Shown: positions 14,118 through 24,914 of the stretch, piece after piece
How the letters are laid out: each line of letters begins with the position of its first letter
Position numbering within the stretch: position 1 is the stretch's first letter
Source of the DNA: Silurus meridionalis
Lineage: Eukaryota; Chordata; Actinopteri; Siluriformes; Siluridae
Direction: 5' to 3'
Length of the DNA stretch: 64,000 nucleotides
NCBI RefSeq assembly: GCF_014805685.1
Contig: NC_060896.1
Coordinates: 11,430,889 to 11,494,888 of the forward strand
Notes under the pieces: generated by a model
What the model was told of the DNA's origin: nothing
The model's database searches: none
What the model saw: only the letters and a program-made list of their open reading frames with translations
Position numbers and translations under genes: made by a program

Positions 14118-14222
14118 ACACTTAATTCAAAGAATTCTATTCAATTAAAAAATATAAAAAAAAACTAGAGATTTTCTTCAATGTGGAAACATTTAAATTA
14201 TAGTTTGGAAATATGTACATAC

Positions 14223-14269
14223 TTGCTTTTCAGTCGCGCTTTCAGAAAGTTTTTCCCAAACGGTGCCAT
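14223..14269 (-). CDS. rassf9: RASSF9, coding exon 1 (start codon)
   Basis: A 47-base exon on the minus strand encodes MAPFGKNFLKARLKS plus two bases of the next codon. It closely resembles the basic N terminus that I know for vertebrate RASSF9 (MAPFG start). The donor AA|GTATGT leaves phase 2, and the exon 2 acceptor at 6,887 supplies the missing single base, so the joined codon reads Lys and the frame continues into the RA domain. The ATG at 14,267-14,269 is preceded by ATCACA, with A at -3. The exon is too short to be found by open-frame length alone. Confidence 0.88.
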
Positions 14270-14500
14270 TGTGATTCAGTGGGAAAGCGGTCAGTTCCGA
14301 GGCATCGCGCGATCCCCGGACACATACACTCCTGAGCGCAGCTCCTGCTCCTGGGCTGCTCCTGCTGCTGCTGCTGCTGAGGGAAAAGTTGGCCAACTTG
14401 TGAACAGAGTTCAAAGCAGTCTGGGGAAGCCTCCTGTCTCAATAGGCCGTCCCACCACGAGGAGGGAGCGGGGCTACGTCTCAAATCCGCACCTTACCCC
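14270..14500 (-). promoter_or_regulatory. rassf9: Probable RASSF9 5' leader and promoter region
   Basis: The 230 bases upstream of the RASSF9 ATG are more GC- and CpG-rich than the surrounding DNA and include a run of about six CTG units (CAG on the transcript strand) at 14,362-14,379. No TATA box is evident on the minus strand, consistent with a CpG-type promoter. The transcription start cannot be placed from sequence alone. Confidence 0.45.
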
Positions 14501-14999
14501 ACTACATAGTATGCAAAAAAAGCTTGAGGGATACTCTGTTACTAAATACTGGAGTGTTGATTTTTCTTTTTTTAGCCCAGAAGTCCTGGACTTTTATTTG
14601 ACGACAAACTCACAGCATTTCAAAATGGGGACGAGAGGAAAACAGCCAGGGCAAAGCTAGTTCATTTTAATGCATGCATACTCATTTTACACACAACCAT
14701 TGTCTCCCACTAGCTCAACTACTGGTAAAGGTTTTTCTACAAAGTCGAGAGAAGGAAAATAATCCAGTACTAAACCCAAACCCATTAAATAAGGAGTTCA
14801 ACAATAACAACAATACAAACATATAAACTCCCACAAAATGTTTCTGCTTCTAATTGGTCCTGATCATATACACACGTATACCAAATAATATACACATGTT
14901 GACATTTTGCCCCTTTAACTGTATAGTGTACTAATCATAAGCACACGTCTGACATCCAAACTATGGGAGAACACGTATGAAATAATATAGTGAACAATA

Positions 15000-15145
15000 A
15001 ATAACACAGAATATTTTCATTATTCAAAATAGTCATTTTTTGTTTTGATGACAGCTTTGCACACTCTTGGCATTCTCTCAGTCAGCCCCATGAGGTAATC
15101 TGAACAGCGAAAACGGAATTCTAGAAGTGTCTAAACTTTTTTTTA
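15000..15145 (-). mobile_element. 3'-end fragment of a Tc1-like element
   Basis: On the minus strand this reads as the end of a Tc1-like transposase gene. The phrase 'gctttgcacactcttggcat' is the reverse complement of sequence in the Tc1 remnant at 30,362-30,430. The segment ends in 'aagtgtctaaactttttttt', a decayed terminal-repeat end. It belongs to the same family as the element at 30,105-30,637. Confidence 0.6.
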
Positions 15146-15169
15146 ATTAAAAAACCTAAAATATCACAT

Positions 15170-15800
15170 GTTTAGACCCGTTGCAACAACACTTGAAAAT
15201 TAGCTCTGATGCCTCCCAAATCTCTTGATCATTGCTGAGATGTTTGTACACCTTGACTTAAATGTTTATTGAAGTTTATTGATTGGACATGATTTGAAAA
15301 GGCACACACCTCTCTATTGAAGTCCTCACAGCTGACAATGCATATCAAAGCAAAGATCAAGCCACGAGGTCAAAGAAACTGCAACAAGAACAGAGACAGG
15401 ATTGTTGCAAGGCACAATCAGGGGAAGACTACATATTTTTTTTTGCTGCACTGCCCTCCATAATTCTAAAGTTGATGTGTGTCACAACCAGGTCTTTTCC
15501 AAGTGCTCGTAGTCTGGCCAATCTAAGCAATCGGGATGAAGAGCCTTAGTAAGAGAGGTGACCAAGGACCCGATGGTCACGCTGATTGAGCTCTGGACAT
15601 CTTGCGTGGAGATGGGTCAAAGTTCCAGAAGGTGCAGCCTTACACTAGAGTGGCTAGAAGGAAGACTCTTCTCAGAGCAAAACCCATGAAAGACTGCCTA
15701 GAGTTTGCCAACAGGCACTGGAAGGATTCTCAGACTGTGTGGAACAAGATTCCCTGGTCTGATAAAACCAAGATTTAACTGTTTGGCCTTAATTGTAAAT
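15170..15800 (+). pseudogene. Tc1-like transposase pseudogene
   Basis: The plus strand translates in pieces to Tc1 transposase motifs: KAKIKPRGQ, then RDRIVARHNQGKT, then FANRHWKDSQTVWNKIPWSD followed by KTKI-stop-LFGL. In active relatives the IPWSD..K region holds the first catalytic Asp. Several stops and frameshifts are present and the 3' third is missing. The fragment lies in the RASSF9-NTS intergenic region, about 400 bases upstream of the NTS control elements. Confidence 0.75.
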
Positions 15801-16204
15801 GTTATTATTGGAGGAAATTTTATTTGGATAAATTAATAAAAATTAATACACAATCATATGCCAATTTTAACAATTAAAATATGTCTATGTATTAAAATGA
15901 ATAATTAAAAATGGATTATTTATTTTAATAAAACAAACATTTTCAAACAGTTCTAGAATTTAGTTTTCACTTTGTCATTATGGAGTACTGAGTGTAGATT
16001 ACTGAGAAATAAAATAAATGTTAACAATTGTACAATCAGGCTGCAGCATAACAAAAAAAGAGTGGCCATAGATGGACTTGGCAAACATTTTCACTTTGTA
16101 CTTATGCAAACAGCTCACCCAGTCATTGAAAACGTCACAAACACAAATCTGCATCTCACTTCCTAAAAAGGAGAAAATAACTAACTGAGCAGGTATAGAG
16201 GTTT

Positions 16205-16212
16205 TGACGTCA
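16205..16212 (+). promoter_or_regulatory. nts: Consensus CRE (TGACGTCA) upstream of NTS
   Basis: A perfect palindromic cAMP response element, TGACGTCA, lies about 170 bases upstream of the TATA-like box and 481 bases upstream of the NTS ATG. CREB/ATF binding is inferred from the consensus. Two ATGTCATCTGATGTCATC half-site-like units follow at 16,243-16,260. Confidence 0.6.
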
Positions 16213-16355
16213 GCTACAAAGTGACAGACGTGTATTTCTCTCATGTCATCTGATGTCATCAAGATGCAGGATGTGAAGGTGATGGGAAAGAGGGCAGATG
16301 GGGAAGGATGGAGAGAGCAGGAGAGGGGAGGGAGGAGGTAGGATGAAGCAGCCTG

Positions 16356-16379
16356 TGACATCACTCCTGCTCTTATATA
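16356..16379 (+). promoter_or_regulatory. nts: NTS core promoter: CRE/AP-1-like TGACATCA plus TATATA
   Basis: TGACATCA (16,356-16,363) is followed 10 bases later by TATATA (16,374-16,379). The mammalian NTS promoter is known for a proximal CRE/AP-1-like element next to its TATA box that integrates cAMP and AP-1 inputs, and this arrangement looks the same. A start of transcription near 16,400-16,410 is inferred from TATA spacing. Confidence 0.65.
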
Positions 16380-16517
16380 CTGGGTGGAATGGAGCCCAGC
16401 GCTCCTCAGCTTATTCCTGAAAAAGCCAACAGGACACACAGCTCAACGGGCTGGATAAGGAACCAAGAAAAAAGTATCTGTTAGAGTCATTTTGATCTTT
16501 TCATCTCTTTTCATCTT

Positions 16518-16518
<1 letters not shown>

Positions 16519-16582
<64 letters not shown>
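16519..16582. repeat. nts: (CT)n microsatellite in the presumed NTS leader
   Basis: About 32 uninterrupted CT units lie between the inferred NTS transcription start (about 16,405) and the ATG at 16,686. It would be in the 5' UTR unless a leader intron removes it. Confidence 0.9.
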
Positions 16583-16585
<3 letters not shown>

Positions 16586-16685
16586 TTTACTTTGTTCACT
16601 CTCTTCACTTTATCTAGTCTTGACCTATAACTTTATGGACTCAGGCCTAGTTTAACGTTGCAATATCTGCGGGATTCTGAGCAAG

Positions 16686-16746
16686 ATGTCAGTGCAGTTG
16701 ACCTTTGTGGTTTTTGTCTTTCTGACCATCAATGGACTCTGCTCAG
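16686..16746 (+). CDS. nts: Neurotensin/neuromedin N precursor, exon 1 (signal peptide)
   Basis: Starts ATGTCAGTGCAG and encodes MSVQLTFVVFVFLTINGLCS, a hydrophobic signal peptide. The first base of codon 21 precedes a GTAGGA donor (phase 1). Signal cleavage is expected after ...GLCS, before Asp21, as in other NTS precursors (LCS|D). The four exons (16,686-16,746; 17,515-17,576; 19,226-19,438; 19,715-19,852) join in frame to 157 residues; the human precursor has about 170. The gene is transcribed away from RASSF9. Confidence 0.92.
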
Positions 16747-17514
16747 GTAGGAACTTCATCACTACACAGTCATCAGCACCCCATAAATATTGTTGTGAGA
16801 TTTTCTACCTCACCCAATTCATCTAATCAAGTGATATTACTGAATATAAATTTGTGAGCTGAGGTACACATAGAGATTTGTAAAACAGACTACTTTATTT
16901 AATCATGCAATGCATTTGACATTTATTCAGTTAAATGCATTTATATGTGCAGATTGATCATACATCTGCTGCAATTCTAATTTTGTATTTTTTTTTTATT
17001 CAGATGTAATTTATATTTCATTAGCTGCTTTACCTAACTGTTATTAGAAAATTAAATCTTACATCACAGATAAAAAGAAAGAAATTAAAAGAAAGGGAAA
17101 TGGAAAGAAAATACATTTATTTCAGTTTATAAATCATGTTGGTTAATGATGCAGTATAAAGTAAATAATAAATTCCACTATGGCCACTAAAGAACTCCAA
17201 GAGTCCACTGTTTCACTCTTCAGTTTATATAACAGTTAAATCATGCAATTCTGTGTTTAAAATGAAAGGCATTTTCTGTCTTTTTCATTAAAAAAGAAAC
17301 AATCATGTAAGTGTATGTTTTAGGCAGATCTGGCCAAGTTAGGAAGGTTGTTTATTGTGAACTGAAGAGTGAACATGAGCAATTATTGCAATTTGCTAGG
17401 AAGAGAACTTCTATCTTCCCTGTAATAATCTTATTGGCTCTTGGCTAAGTTTTTGCTTTGCTTTTTTACGAGGTATATCCATGCATAACTAATGTAACCA
17501 TTATTTCTTCCCAG

Positions 17515-17576
17515 ACACTTATCAGGCCAAAGATGCAATGGAAGAAGAGATACTAAGCAGCCTCTTTACTTCAGAG
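17515..17576 (+). CDS. nts: Neurotensin/neuromedin N precursor, exon 2
   Basis: The 62-base exon sits between TTCTTCCCAG and GTATTA splice sites and enters in phase 1, leaving in phase 0. It encodes DTYQAKDAMEEEILSSLFTS and E, an acidic helix-like stretch at residues 21-41 that corresponds to the acidic segment after the signal peptide in other NTS precursors. Confidence 0.92.
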
Positions 17577-19117
17577 GTATTACCATAGTTTAAAGCATAC
17601 CATAGTCTAAAGCCACTTGCTTGGATTTAAATCATGTATAGTGATCGATTTGGATAGACACAGCTGTTTTCTTACAAAGCTAGTAAAAAGCTCCCTCAAG
17701 TGACTATAGATTTCAGCAGGAAGTCTTTGGAGTGTTGATTTGACCTTTGAGAGAAGGACGCTGTTTGACCATACTGGAAAACTTAAAACATGCCTGCTTT
17801 TTGTTAACGATTTGTCTTCTTCAGGATAAATCTTTAGAAATCGTATTTATATATAAATGGACAAGTAAGATATAAGTTTACAGTTTGTGGTGGGTAAGAA
17901 AGCTTTTAATCTTTCTGAATTGAACAATAATTGTATAATTGAATATGTTTAAACTTTATACAGAATGATATTAAGTTGGCTCCATGACACACACTATTTA
18001 ATGCTCGACATATTTTTTATGAACCTTTTAAATATTAAGCTGTAACATCAAGCACTGTAAGAGCATTCAGCCTAAGCTAAAGCCTAATTATAGTTTGAGA
18101 CTCATTACCTGTGTGAATGCATTTTAAAGATTCTACTCTCCTCTAGTTATCAGCACTGCAAGCACTACAGCACTAAAAGTAATAGCCCTCTTCTTTGGAA
18201 AATACATTGAATCACTTTATTGATTGGCTTGTTGACAAACTGCCTTCAGTCATTCGTCTTTTTTAAATCAGAACTCCCAGTGTTTGCTGGTTGTGTGAAG
18301 TCAAAGCATAAAACACAAGAGGTTTTGTAGTTCTGGTTGTGCTGATGTATAGCTGTATGGTTCTGATCCACAAGTGCAGATGGAGAGAGTGGACAAGCCT
18401 TGAAGTGTGCTACTTATCAGTGATTGCATCGGTTTCCAGACACATTTGCTTAACTGATGCAATTTACTCACAATCAGACATGAGACTGATTTCTGTAATA
18501 GCTCAGAATCAAATTATGCACCACATTCTCACTTAGAGGATTTGCTTTAAATGCAATTTGCTTTGCACACAGAAACATACAGCATTAATTATTTTGTAAA
18601 ATATATGAAATCCAGATGTTTAATGAAATGTACAGTGTATTAGATAGGCGGTCTGCTGACCATTCAATGTCTGAAATGACTCATGGGAATAGAGGTAACG
18701 CAATGAAATATCTTCATCTTTTTTTATTCAGCTAGAAGCAAAGCCATCTCTCAGCTGAACCAGTTGCCCTCTCAGCCATAATATTGAATGATTTTTGAAG
18801 CAAGTTAATTGGATACAAAATGAATTTATAAGCTGTTTCAGTTTCTATTATGCTTATTACCATGTACCTTGAGCGCTTGATTGTAGACCTCACACAGCCG
18901 GGGAATTAAACAGGATTTATAGACCGCTTGTCAGGCTTTGATGAAGTTACTTGGTCCTGTGGATGCAATAAAATTAGTGCACTTAAGACAGAGAAACATG
19001 CAGCAATCAGGGGGGAAGTGGTAATAAGCCTTAAATGTCTATGCTATGGGCTTGCAGTTGTGGAGAATAATACTGCTTTAATTGTCACAAATAAACTTGA
19101 TATACGATTCTATAAAA

Positions 19118-19120
<3 letters not shown>

Positions 19121-19173
<53 letters not shown>

Positions 19174-19186
19174 CTCTCTCTCTCTC
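19121..19186. repeat. nts: (CT)n tract forming the polypyrimidine region of NTS intron 2
   Basis: About 33 TC units with a single G interruption (19,171), continuing into CCCCCTCCCTCCC, end about 30 bases before the exon 3 acceptor. The repeat therefore makes up most of the pyrimidine-rich region in front of this acceptor. Confidence 0.9.
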
Positions 19187-19225
19187 CCCCTCCCTCCCTG
19201 TACCTCACTTTTTCTGTGTCTGTAG

Positions 19226-19438
19226 CTAGAACAGAACAGACACAGCTCCCCCCTGTGGCAGATGCCTGTAATTAACATGTGCCGGATGTTGGCGAGGGTT
19301 AGTGAGCCCTGGCAGGAGGATTGGTACGCAAACAGGTTCCAGAAAGCTAATGATCAAAGGGTTTCCACTGCTGTGAGCCAAACATCGCAGGAACTCTATG
19401 ACCTCCTGACCCTCTGCAGAATCCTCCATCCCAGAGAG
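19226..19438 (+). CDS. nts: Neurotensin/neuromedin N precursor, exon 3
   Basis: The exon is 213 bases (71 codons), phase 0 at both ends, between CTGTAG and GTGGGA. It encodes the conserved pro-region at residues 42-112. It has a segment SSPLWQMPVINMCRMLARV resembling the mammalian W-K-M-x-x-x-N-V-C-x-x-V block, and then QELYDLLTLCRILHPRE resembling the mammalian L-x-x-I-Y-Q-L-x-x-I-C block. The two cysteines (residues 60 and 105) match those of other NTS precursors. An open frame continuing through the donor to 19,456 is an artefact of reading into the intron. Confidence 0.93.
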
Positions 19439-19714
19439 GTGGGAGAGGAAATGTAAAATATGTGATTTGCATGCTAGCCCACGGTTACACAATCTTCTTA
19501 CTCTGCAGATGCAAAATTGAAAGACACCGAATTAACACGTCTTTATAGCACATCATGCAATTTCAAAAGGAACCCAGAGCCAAAAAACAACTCCAACCAC
19601 GACACGGCAGACTGCACTCTTTTCATTACACCTCCACAAACCCAGCATGCTCACCACATGAGAACGGAATGTGTATATCAAAGCTAAACCTGCTGTCTTT
19701 AACTCTTGTTTCAG

Positions 19715-19852
19715 CTTGACAAAGAATACCTTGAAGTGGACCAGAACAGTGACATGCCGCTGAAACGAAAATCTCCATATATTTTAAAGAGGCAACTCCA
19801 CAGCAAGAAAGCAAGAAGGCCATATATTCTGAAACGAAGTTCATTTTACTGA
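19715..19852 (+). CDS. nts: Neurotensin/neuromedin N precursor, exon 4 (bioactive peptides)
   Basis: This last coding exon (45 codons plus TGA) starts after TTGTTTCAG. It encodes two tandem PYIL peptides set between Lys-Arg sites: LKR-KSPYIL-KR at residues 128-138 and QLHSKKARRPYIL-KR at 139-153, then the tail SSFY. The first is a neuromedin N-like hexapeptide, the second a 13-residue neurotensin whose Gln1 would form pyroglutamate. Prohormone convertases would cut at the KR pairs. The peptides act on G-protein-coupled neurotensin receptors in brain and gut (family knowledge). His3 and Ala7 match my recollection of the chicken peptide rather than the mammalian one. The additional Lys-Lys pair at neurotensin positions 5-6 is unusual. 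Confidence 0.97.
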   Translation, partial: LDKEYLEVDQNSDMPLKRKSPYILKRQLHSKKARRPYILKRSSFY

Positions 19853-20014
19853 ACCCTATGACCATCAACAAACAGACACTTTACACAAATATGTTGCTAT
19901 TTTCCCAGTAGTAAAAACTAAGCTGGTTTACGTGTATACTTTTGGTTTGCTCTATCTTATTGTCACACTGGAGTCTTGTCCCATGTTTTCTTCTACTGAG
20001 GGACTGGCTGTGTA

Positions 20015-20020
20015 AATAAA
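20015..20020 (+). terminator. nts: NTS polyadenylation signal AATAAA
   Basis: AATAAA 163 bases after the NTS stop codon, followed within 40 bases by a T/G-containing stretch (ACTTTATGTTTCC). A canonical poly(A) site arrangement for a compact 3' UTR. Confidence 0.75.
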
Positions 20021-23000
20021 ATCAATAAGCAACCACTTTATGTTTCCTTGAAATATCATTATATTTTATTCAGGGATTATTTATTTATGTTTATGACACA
20101 AATGACATAGAATTATTTAACTTAATGATGAACTCCTCAAAACATGCTTCTGATTATATGCCAAAACTAAACATTTTACACAGATATCACTTTTTTCTTT
20201 CTTACAACTAAATATAATATGGGTTATATGCTAAACATATAAGAAAACATAAATGTTTTCGTTATACGTTTACTTATAGTAATTGCAATTGGATGGCTCT
20301 TTGCTTGTATAGCAGACTTTAGTTAAAATAATTGGATCTAAAAGATCCAAGAAGTTATATTTCTGAATGATATCCAATTTTAGCCATTCTCCAATCAATA
20401 TTATTGATTATTGAACAAGCCTTTAACTCCAAAGTGTAACATGACATACCAAAGAATCACTGAGCTGATAACTGAAGCATAAATCAAAATTATTTTATTA
20501 GTTAAATGTGTGGAATGAGGCATAATGATATAGCAAACCTGGATGGTTGGTACAGCAAGTTGAACAGTTAAGAAAATACTTGTGTAAATTTCTGGTCATT
20601 ATCATGAACAAGGCCTGTAGTCAGCCACAAAACCAGATTAACTGGTGTTTACAAATTAGTTTAATAAAAATGTGTCAAAATGCATTCAAACGTTTGCATA
20701 CCCCGAAGACACGATGTAAAAAACAAAGAAATAACATAATTACTGTATTAAAATAAGAACTATTACTTGAAAACTTCGTATATGTCTTTCTGTAAATACT
20801 CTCTACCTTACTGGTTCTGATGTGTTGCCTATCCTATTCTTTTAGTAATATTACCTGCACAGATATTATACATACGTGTTATAACCTGTAACAATCCTAG
20901 TGATACATTGTGTATGTCATAGTTTTACACTTCAGATAAGGAACTGCAGCCGAAAGCATCATAGAGGTAACAGTATTTTTCAGTTGATTGTTCCTTTTCA
21001 CATTTTAGTTGTGCCTAAATGTTTATCCGAGTCAAAACAAACATAATACAAAAAATATTCTACCAGATTTTTCAGAAACTGTGAGTTTCTCTTATGCATA
21101 TGTTGATCATTCAAAGCATGTTCCTGACACAGCTCATCTGCATATGCAGTATAGTGTTATAGTTTATATATTATATAGTGTTTTGTGGACACCCAAAAAA
21201 CACTATATAAAAGTGAATGTGCTAAGGCAGCTATGAGCAAGAAATGAGCAATGACAGGCTGAAGGGCAAAAGTGGAAGTTATTTTGACACATCTATACCA
21301 AAAAATATGTATGAGATGTAAAATTCATGTTAATAATAATAAATGAACAGTATTTGTGTATGACTTTAGAACAGATTGGCATGTCCTTGTTTATATAGCA
21401 GCATTTCTAATTAAATAATTAGTTTCATTTGTTTAGATTTCTGTGTTTGTTTTGGCCCCTTTTTCTCAATTTTTTATAATCTTTAATTAATGGCAATAAT
21501 ATAACATGCCTGGGTTTTACAATGGTATGATTTTCACAATAGGATGGCTAATCCCTATCCTAGTGAACTAGCATGAGGATGGGTGTTTGATAACGACTAC
21601 AAAGCACCTCTTATAAGTCATGCTGGATAAGGTCATCTGAAATATGCTATAAATGTAACTTTAAAAAAATGCAAAAATTGCAATTTTAAGCTTGACAGTA
21701 CATGCCACATGTTATAATGAAATAATGCAGCAACGCATAAAAATGTAATGATGTAAGTTGATTAAGTCCATGTTTATATTTGTTAGTCTTCTAATGAACA
21801 AATTTATAGGAATTTTAGAATATCAAATTCCTTGTGTGAGTGAAGTTTTAACCTACATTTATTTGACACTATCAGAGTTTTTGAGAGTGAATGTGCTGGA
21901 GACATGTAGATATGAAAGATGCTGTGCTGTCTGTATTAGGTTGGATTATTATCTAGGTCTAAGCAGCATCTGAGCAGAAGAACTATAAGAACCCCTTTTG
22001 CTATGGAAGGTTTGTTTCCTGTTATTGTCAGATATATTATCATCATGACTGGTTACTCTTCTGTTCTGTATGTTTAATTATAAAAACAAGAAAGTGGCCA
22101 TTAATTAAAAAACATTTTGACAGCCAGTGTAATTTAAGTTGTCCATTAAACCTCACATTATTTAGATGTGCATTTCCAGCCAGATTACACAAAGCTAAAT
22201 TAATTTAGGTTTCCAGTGTAATTAGAACATTTATAAATGTGAAAACCATCAGTGGATGCTTATTTATACGGATATAAAAAGATATCAATCTGATTGATTA
22301 TCACTAATCAGTCACACACTGCTTGCTTCGCTCTCATTAACGTAATGGGGTACACTGAGCACTCTGGATTTCATTTCTTTAATTATCTGCTTCTATTTAC
22401 ACGTACTATTGCAGCTAAGTAATTAGAGAAAAGGACACAGAGATGTGCATATAATGAATCCACTTACACCATCCGGCCCTGGACATTTGATAGCGTGCTT
22501 AATACAAATGTCAAATGCATCTCATTTAGGTTTAATGGGCAAAATAAATGTATCTGTACATATTAGAGGAATTCTGTTGGCACATCTAGGCCAGGAGATG
22601 GCAATAGAGAAACATAAAACGAAGAGAAATGGCCTTCTACAAACTTCTTATGTACTGTGTGTCACATCATTTATCTCACAATCAAACATAACACTTTGTT
22701 ATAGTAGATGTCTAAGCACAGTGCACATATTGTTTGTTACGTTTCTCCCTATACCACAAAAGAAGCTGATGATAGCAGAAATCAATTAGTGCATCTTGTT
22801 AAATTCACATTATGCTGCCTTCAGCCTCCAGTCTTATTTGTTCATTATCTCCACCATACTTGGCATGAGCCATTATGTGCTTTCTGCTCATATGTAGAGA
22901 AGAAAACAACTGTCCCTGAAAAGATTCGTATGGCTGAATGCCAAAGAAACTAAGTCCTTCCCAAACATAATCTGTTATGCCCATGCTACTGCTTCATAGT

Positions 23001-23417
23001 GCATAATTGTTTTGGCCACAATCCATAACTGAGCCACTCTTTAATTTAGCTCAATTTTTGCAGATGGAGCTAAAGATGGACAGTTTAAGTTAGCCAAGGG
23101 GCTCTGTCACATTCTTAGTGCGATACTAAATGAAAGTCATCACCTTCATCTGTGCAAGGCGGTGGATCTTTGAGCAGGCCCTCAGATCAAGATAATTGCT
23201 TCTGAAAGAATTAGATTAGTTCTCTTTGTAAGAAATGTGATTTGCGAATTGGATGGTGGTATAACAAGCGTGACCTTGTTCTATGACAGCGCAGTAAATA
23301 ATTAGGGCTTGCATATGGGTGCGCGGAGGATCAGGGAGGAAGATTGTGAAGTGACATTTCCTCATAGGATAGGTTCAATCCGACTTCTCTAACTGAAGCC
23401 GGTATTGCCATCATAGG

Positions 23418-23420
<3 letters not shown>

Positions 23421-23505
<85 letters not shown>
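23421..23505. repeat. (CT)n(CA)n compound microsatellite
   Basis: About 22 CT units directly joined to about 20 CA units. A pyrimidine tract adjacent to an alternating purine-pyrimidine tract. Confidence 0.92.
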
Positions 23506-23507
<2 letters not shown>

Positions 23508-23589
23508 TTCTTACTATCCTTGTGCCTACAGACAGAGAGAGTATCCCAAGCTCAGGTTGAAAAATAAAAAAACAACGTTTAGAGTATTA

Positions 23590-23865
23590 AATATTTAATA
23601 TAGAGAGTATTTATTATTATATGTTCAAACACATTTGCACTCCCACACATCTTCTGTACTGGTGGATGTTGGTTGTGGTCAATGTTTGCTCACGTTTATA
23701 TTACAAAACTAGGTGGTTTTGTGCAATCTTGTGTGTTATTTATTTATGTTTTATGTACCATGTCCTGGGGGAACGTTGTTTCGTTTTACTGTGTATTACT
23801 GTACTGTATATGGCTGAAATGATAATAAAAGCCTATTTGACTTGGCTTGAACTCAAGGCCGTGCA
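23590..23865 (+). repeat. Possible retroelement 3' end
   Basis: The segment ends 'tgtatatggctgaaatgata' then 'ataaaagcctatttgacttg', a phrase I recall as a recurrent 3' terminus of a fish interspersed repeat. The terminal ATAAA-like end and lack of any open frame fit a 5'-truncated copy. The family is not identified. Confidence 0.35.
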
Positions 23866-24813
23866 GCTCTAATATTGTAAAACTACCCACTGCATCATCT
23901 TGCTAGTCTACTCAGAACACCTAAAAAATAAAAAGAGTGCTTTATTAGACAGGTTCCTGCAATGTGTCTTCACAACACATTCATCATTCATTAACATAAC
24001 AATAACGGAGTATTTATGGAACACTTTTATGGAACACATTTAGACTGTGAGAGCAGTTTTATGTAATGTGACATGGAAGAGCAAAGACAGAAGATTTTTC
24101 AGTTATGTTATCATTAGTGCCTTATTTTAATCCTTGTCTACAGAATACATTAATTAAGCTCCAAAACATCAATTTCAATTTCCATTGCATTTAGCTGACA
24201 TATAGGCTTCTTAAATCTAAGTGAAGCTGTAGATACATTAGAGGATCCTAACAGTGTTATAAATGCAAAATTGATTGCCACTACAGTTCGAGGGCAAATA
24301 ATTAATTAAGCTGACAAACGAGCTTCTTAAAAGCAGTAAATGAATTGAGATAGTAAATGAGTAAATGAGGATGAGAACAATGTTGTTTAATCTGCAATGC
24401 ATGTGGAACACAAACATATCAGCTGAGGAACATGGTAATGTATAAAGGAATGGAAATACTTGAAAGAATTGTTGTCAAAGCTTCGTGGATATGCAGTTAG
24501 TCAAGACAAATAACATCTTGCAGGTTCAGAATATTTTAAGAAATGACTGTCTCAGAGAGCCTGCTTTATAAAGAATATATTGAAATCATAGGAAGGTGTT
24601 ATCAAGGACTAGTGTAGGTGGAAAAAGGTGAAGGGTTGAAATATTTGAGAGTTGACAGTTTGTGTCAGGCCAGGACCTGTTAAAGACAACTGAGATCATC
24701 GTATATAATCCTGTTTGGTGTCAGAGGAAAAAGCAACAAGGGGCATAAAACAAGCTGATTATGTTTTAGCCTGCCATAGCTAAAAAAGAAAAAAAAAGAA
24801 TTCCCTCCTTGCT

Positions 24814-24828
24814 CACACACACGCACAC

Positions 24829-24912
<84 letters not shown>
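24814..24912. repeat. (AC)n microsatellite
   Basis: About 49 AC units with two G substitutions near the left edge. Confidence 0.92.

Positions 24913-24914
<2 letters not shown>

Larger units (their letters stand above)
6888..14222 (-). other. rassf9: RASSF9 intron (phase 2), about 7.3 kb
   Basis: The intron runs from GTATGT (minus strand, at 14,222) to TTTTCTCAG (ending at 6,888). It holds a SINE at 7,231-7,487 and a mariner fragment at 8,890-9,290. Runs of A/T at 10.3-10.6 kb include a possible old DNA-transposon scrap with 'gagtaactctgtcaatattt'. A GAT-rich tract lies near 10,915-10,950 and a TG microsatellite at 12,249. The remaining stretches (7.5-8.9, 9.3-12.2 and 12.3-14.0 kb) are AT-rich with no exon or RNA gene that I can recognise. 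Confidence 0.8.

Noticed and set aside
14181..14660. A 159-codon plus-strand open frame over the RASSF9 first exon
   Set aside because: It is antisense to the RASSF9 exon and its CpG-rich leader, has no recognisable domain, and owes its CTG-coded run to the trinucleotide repeat.
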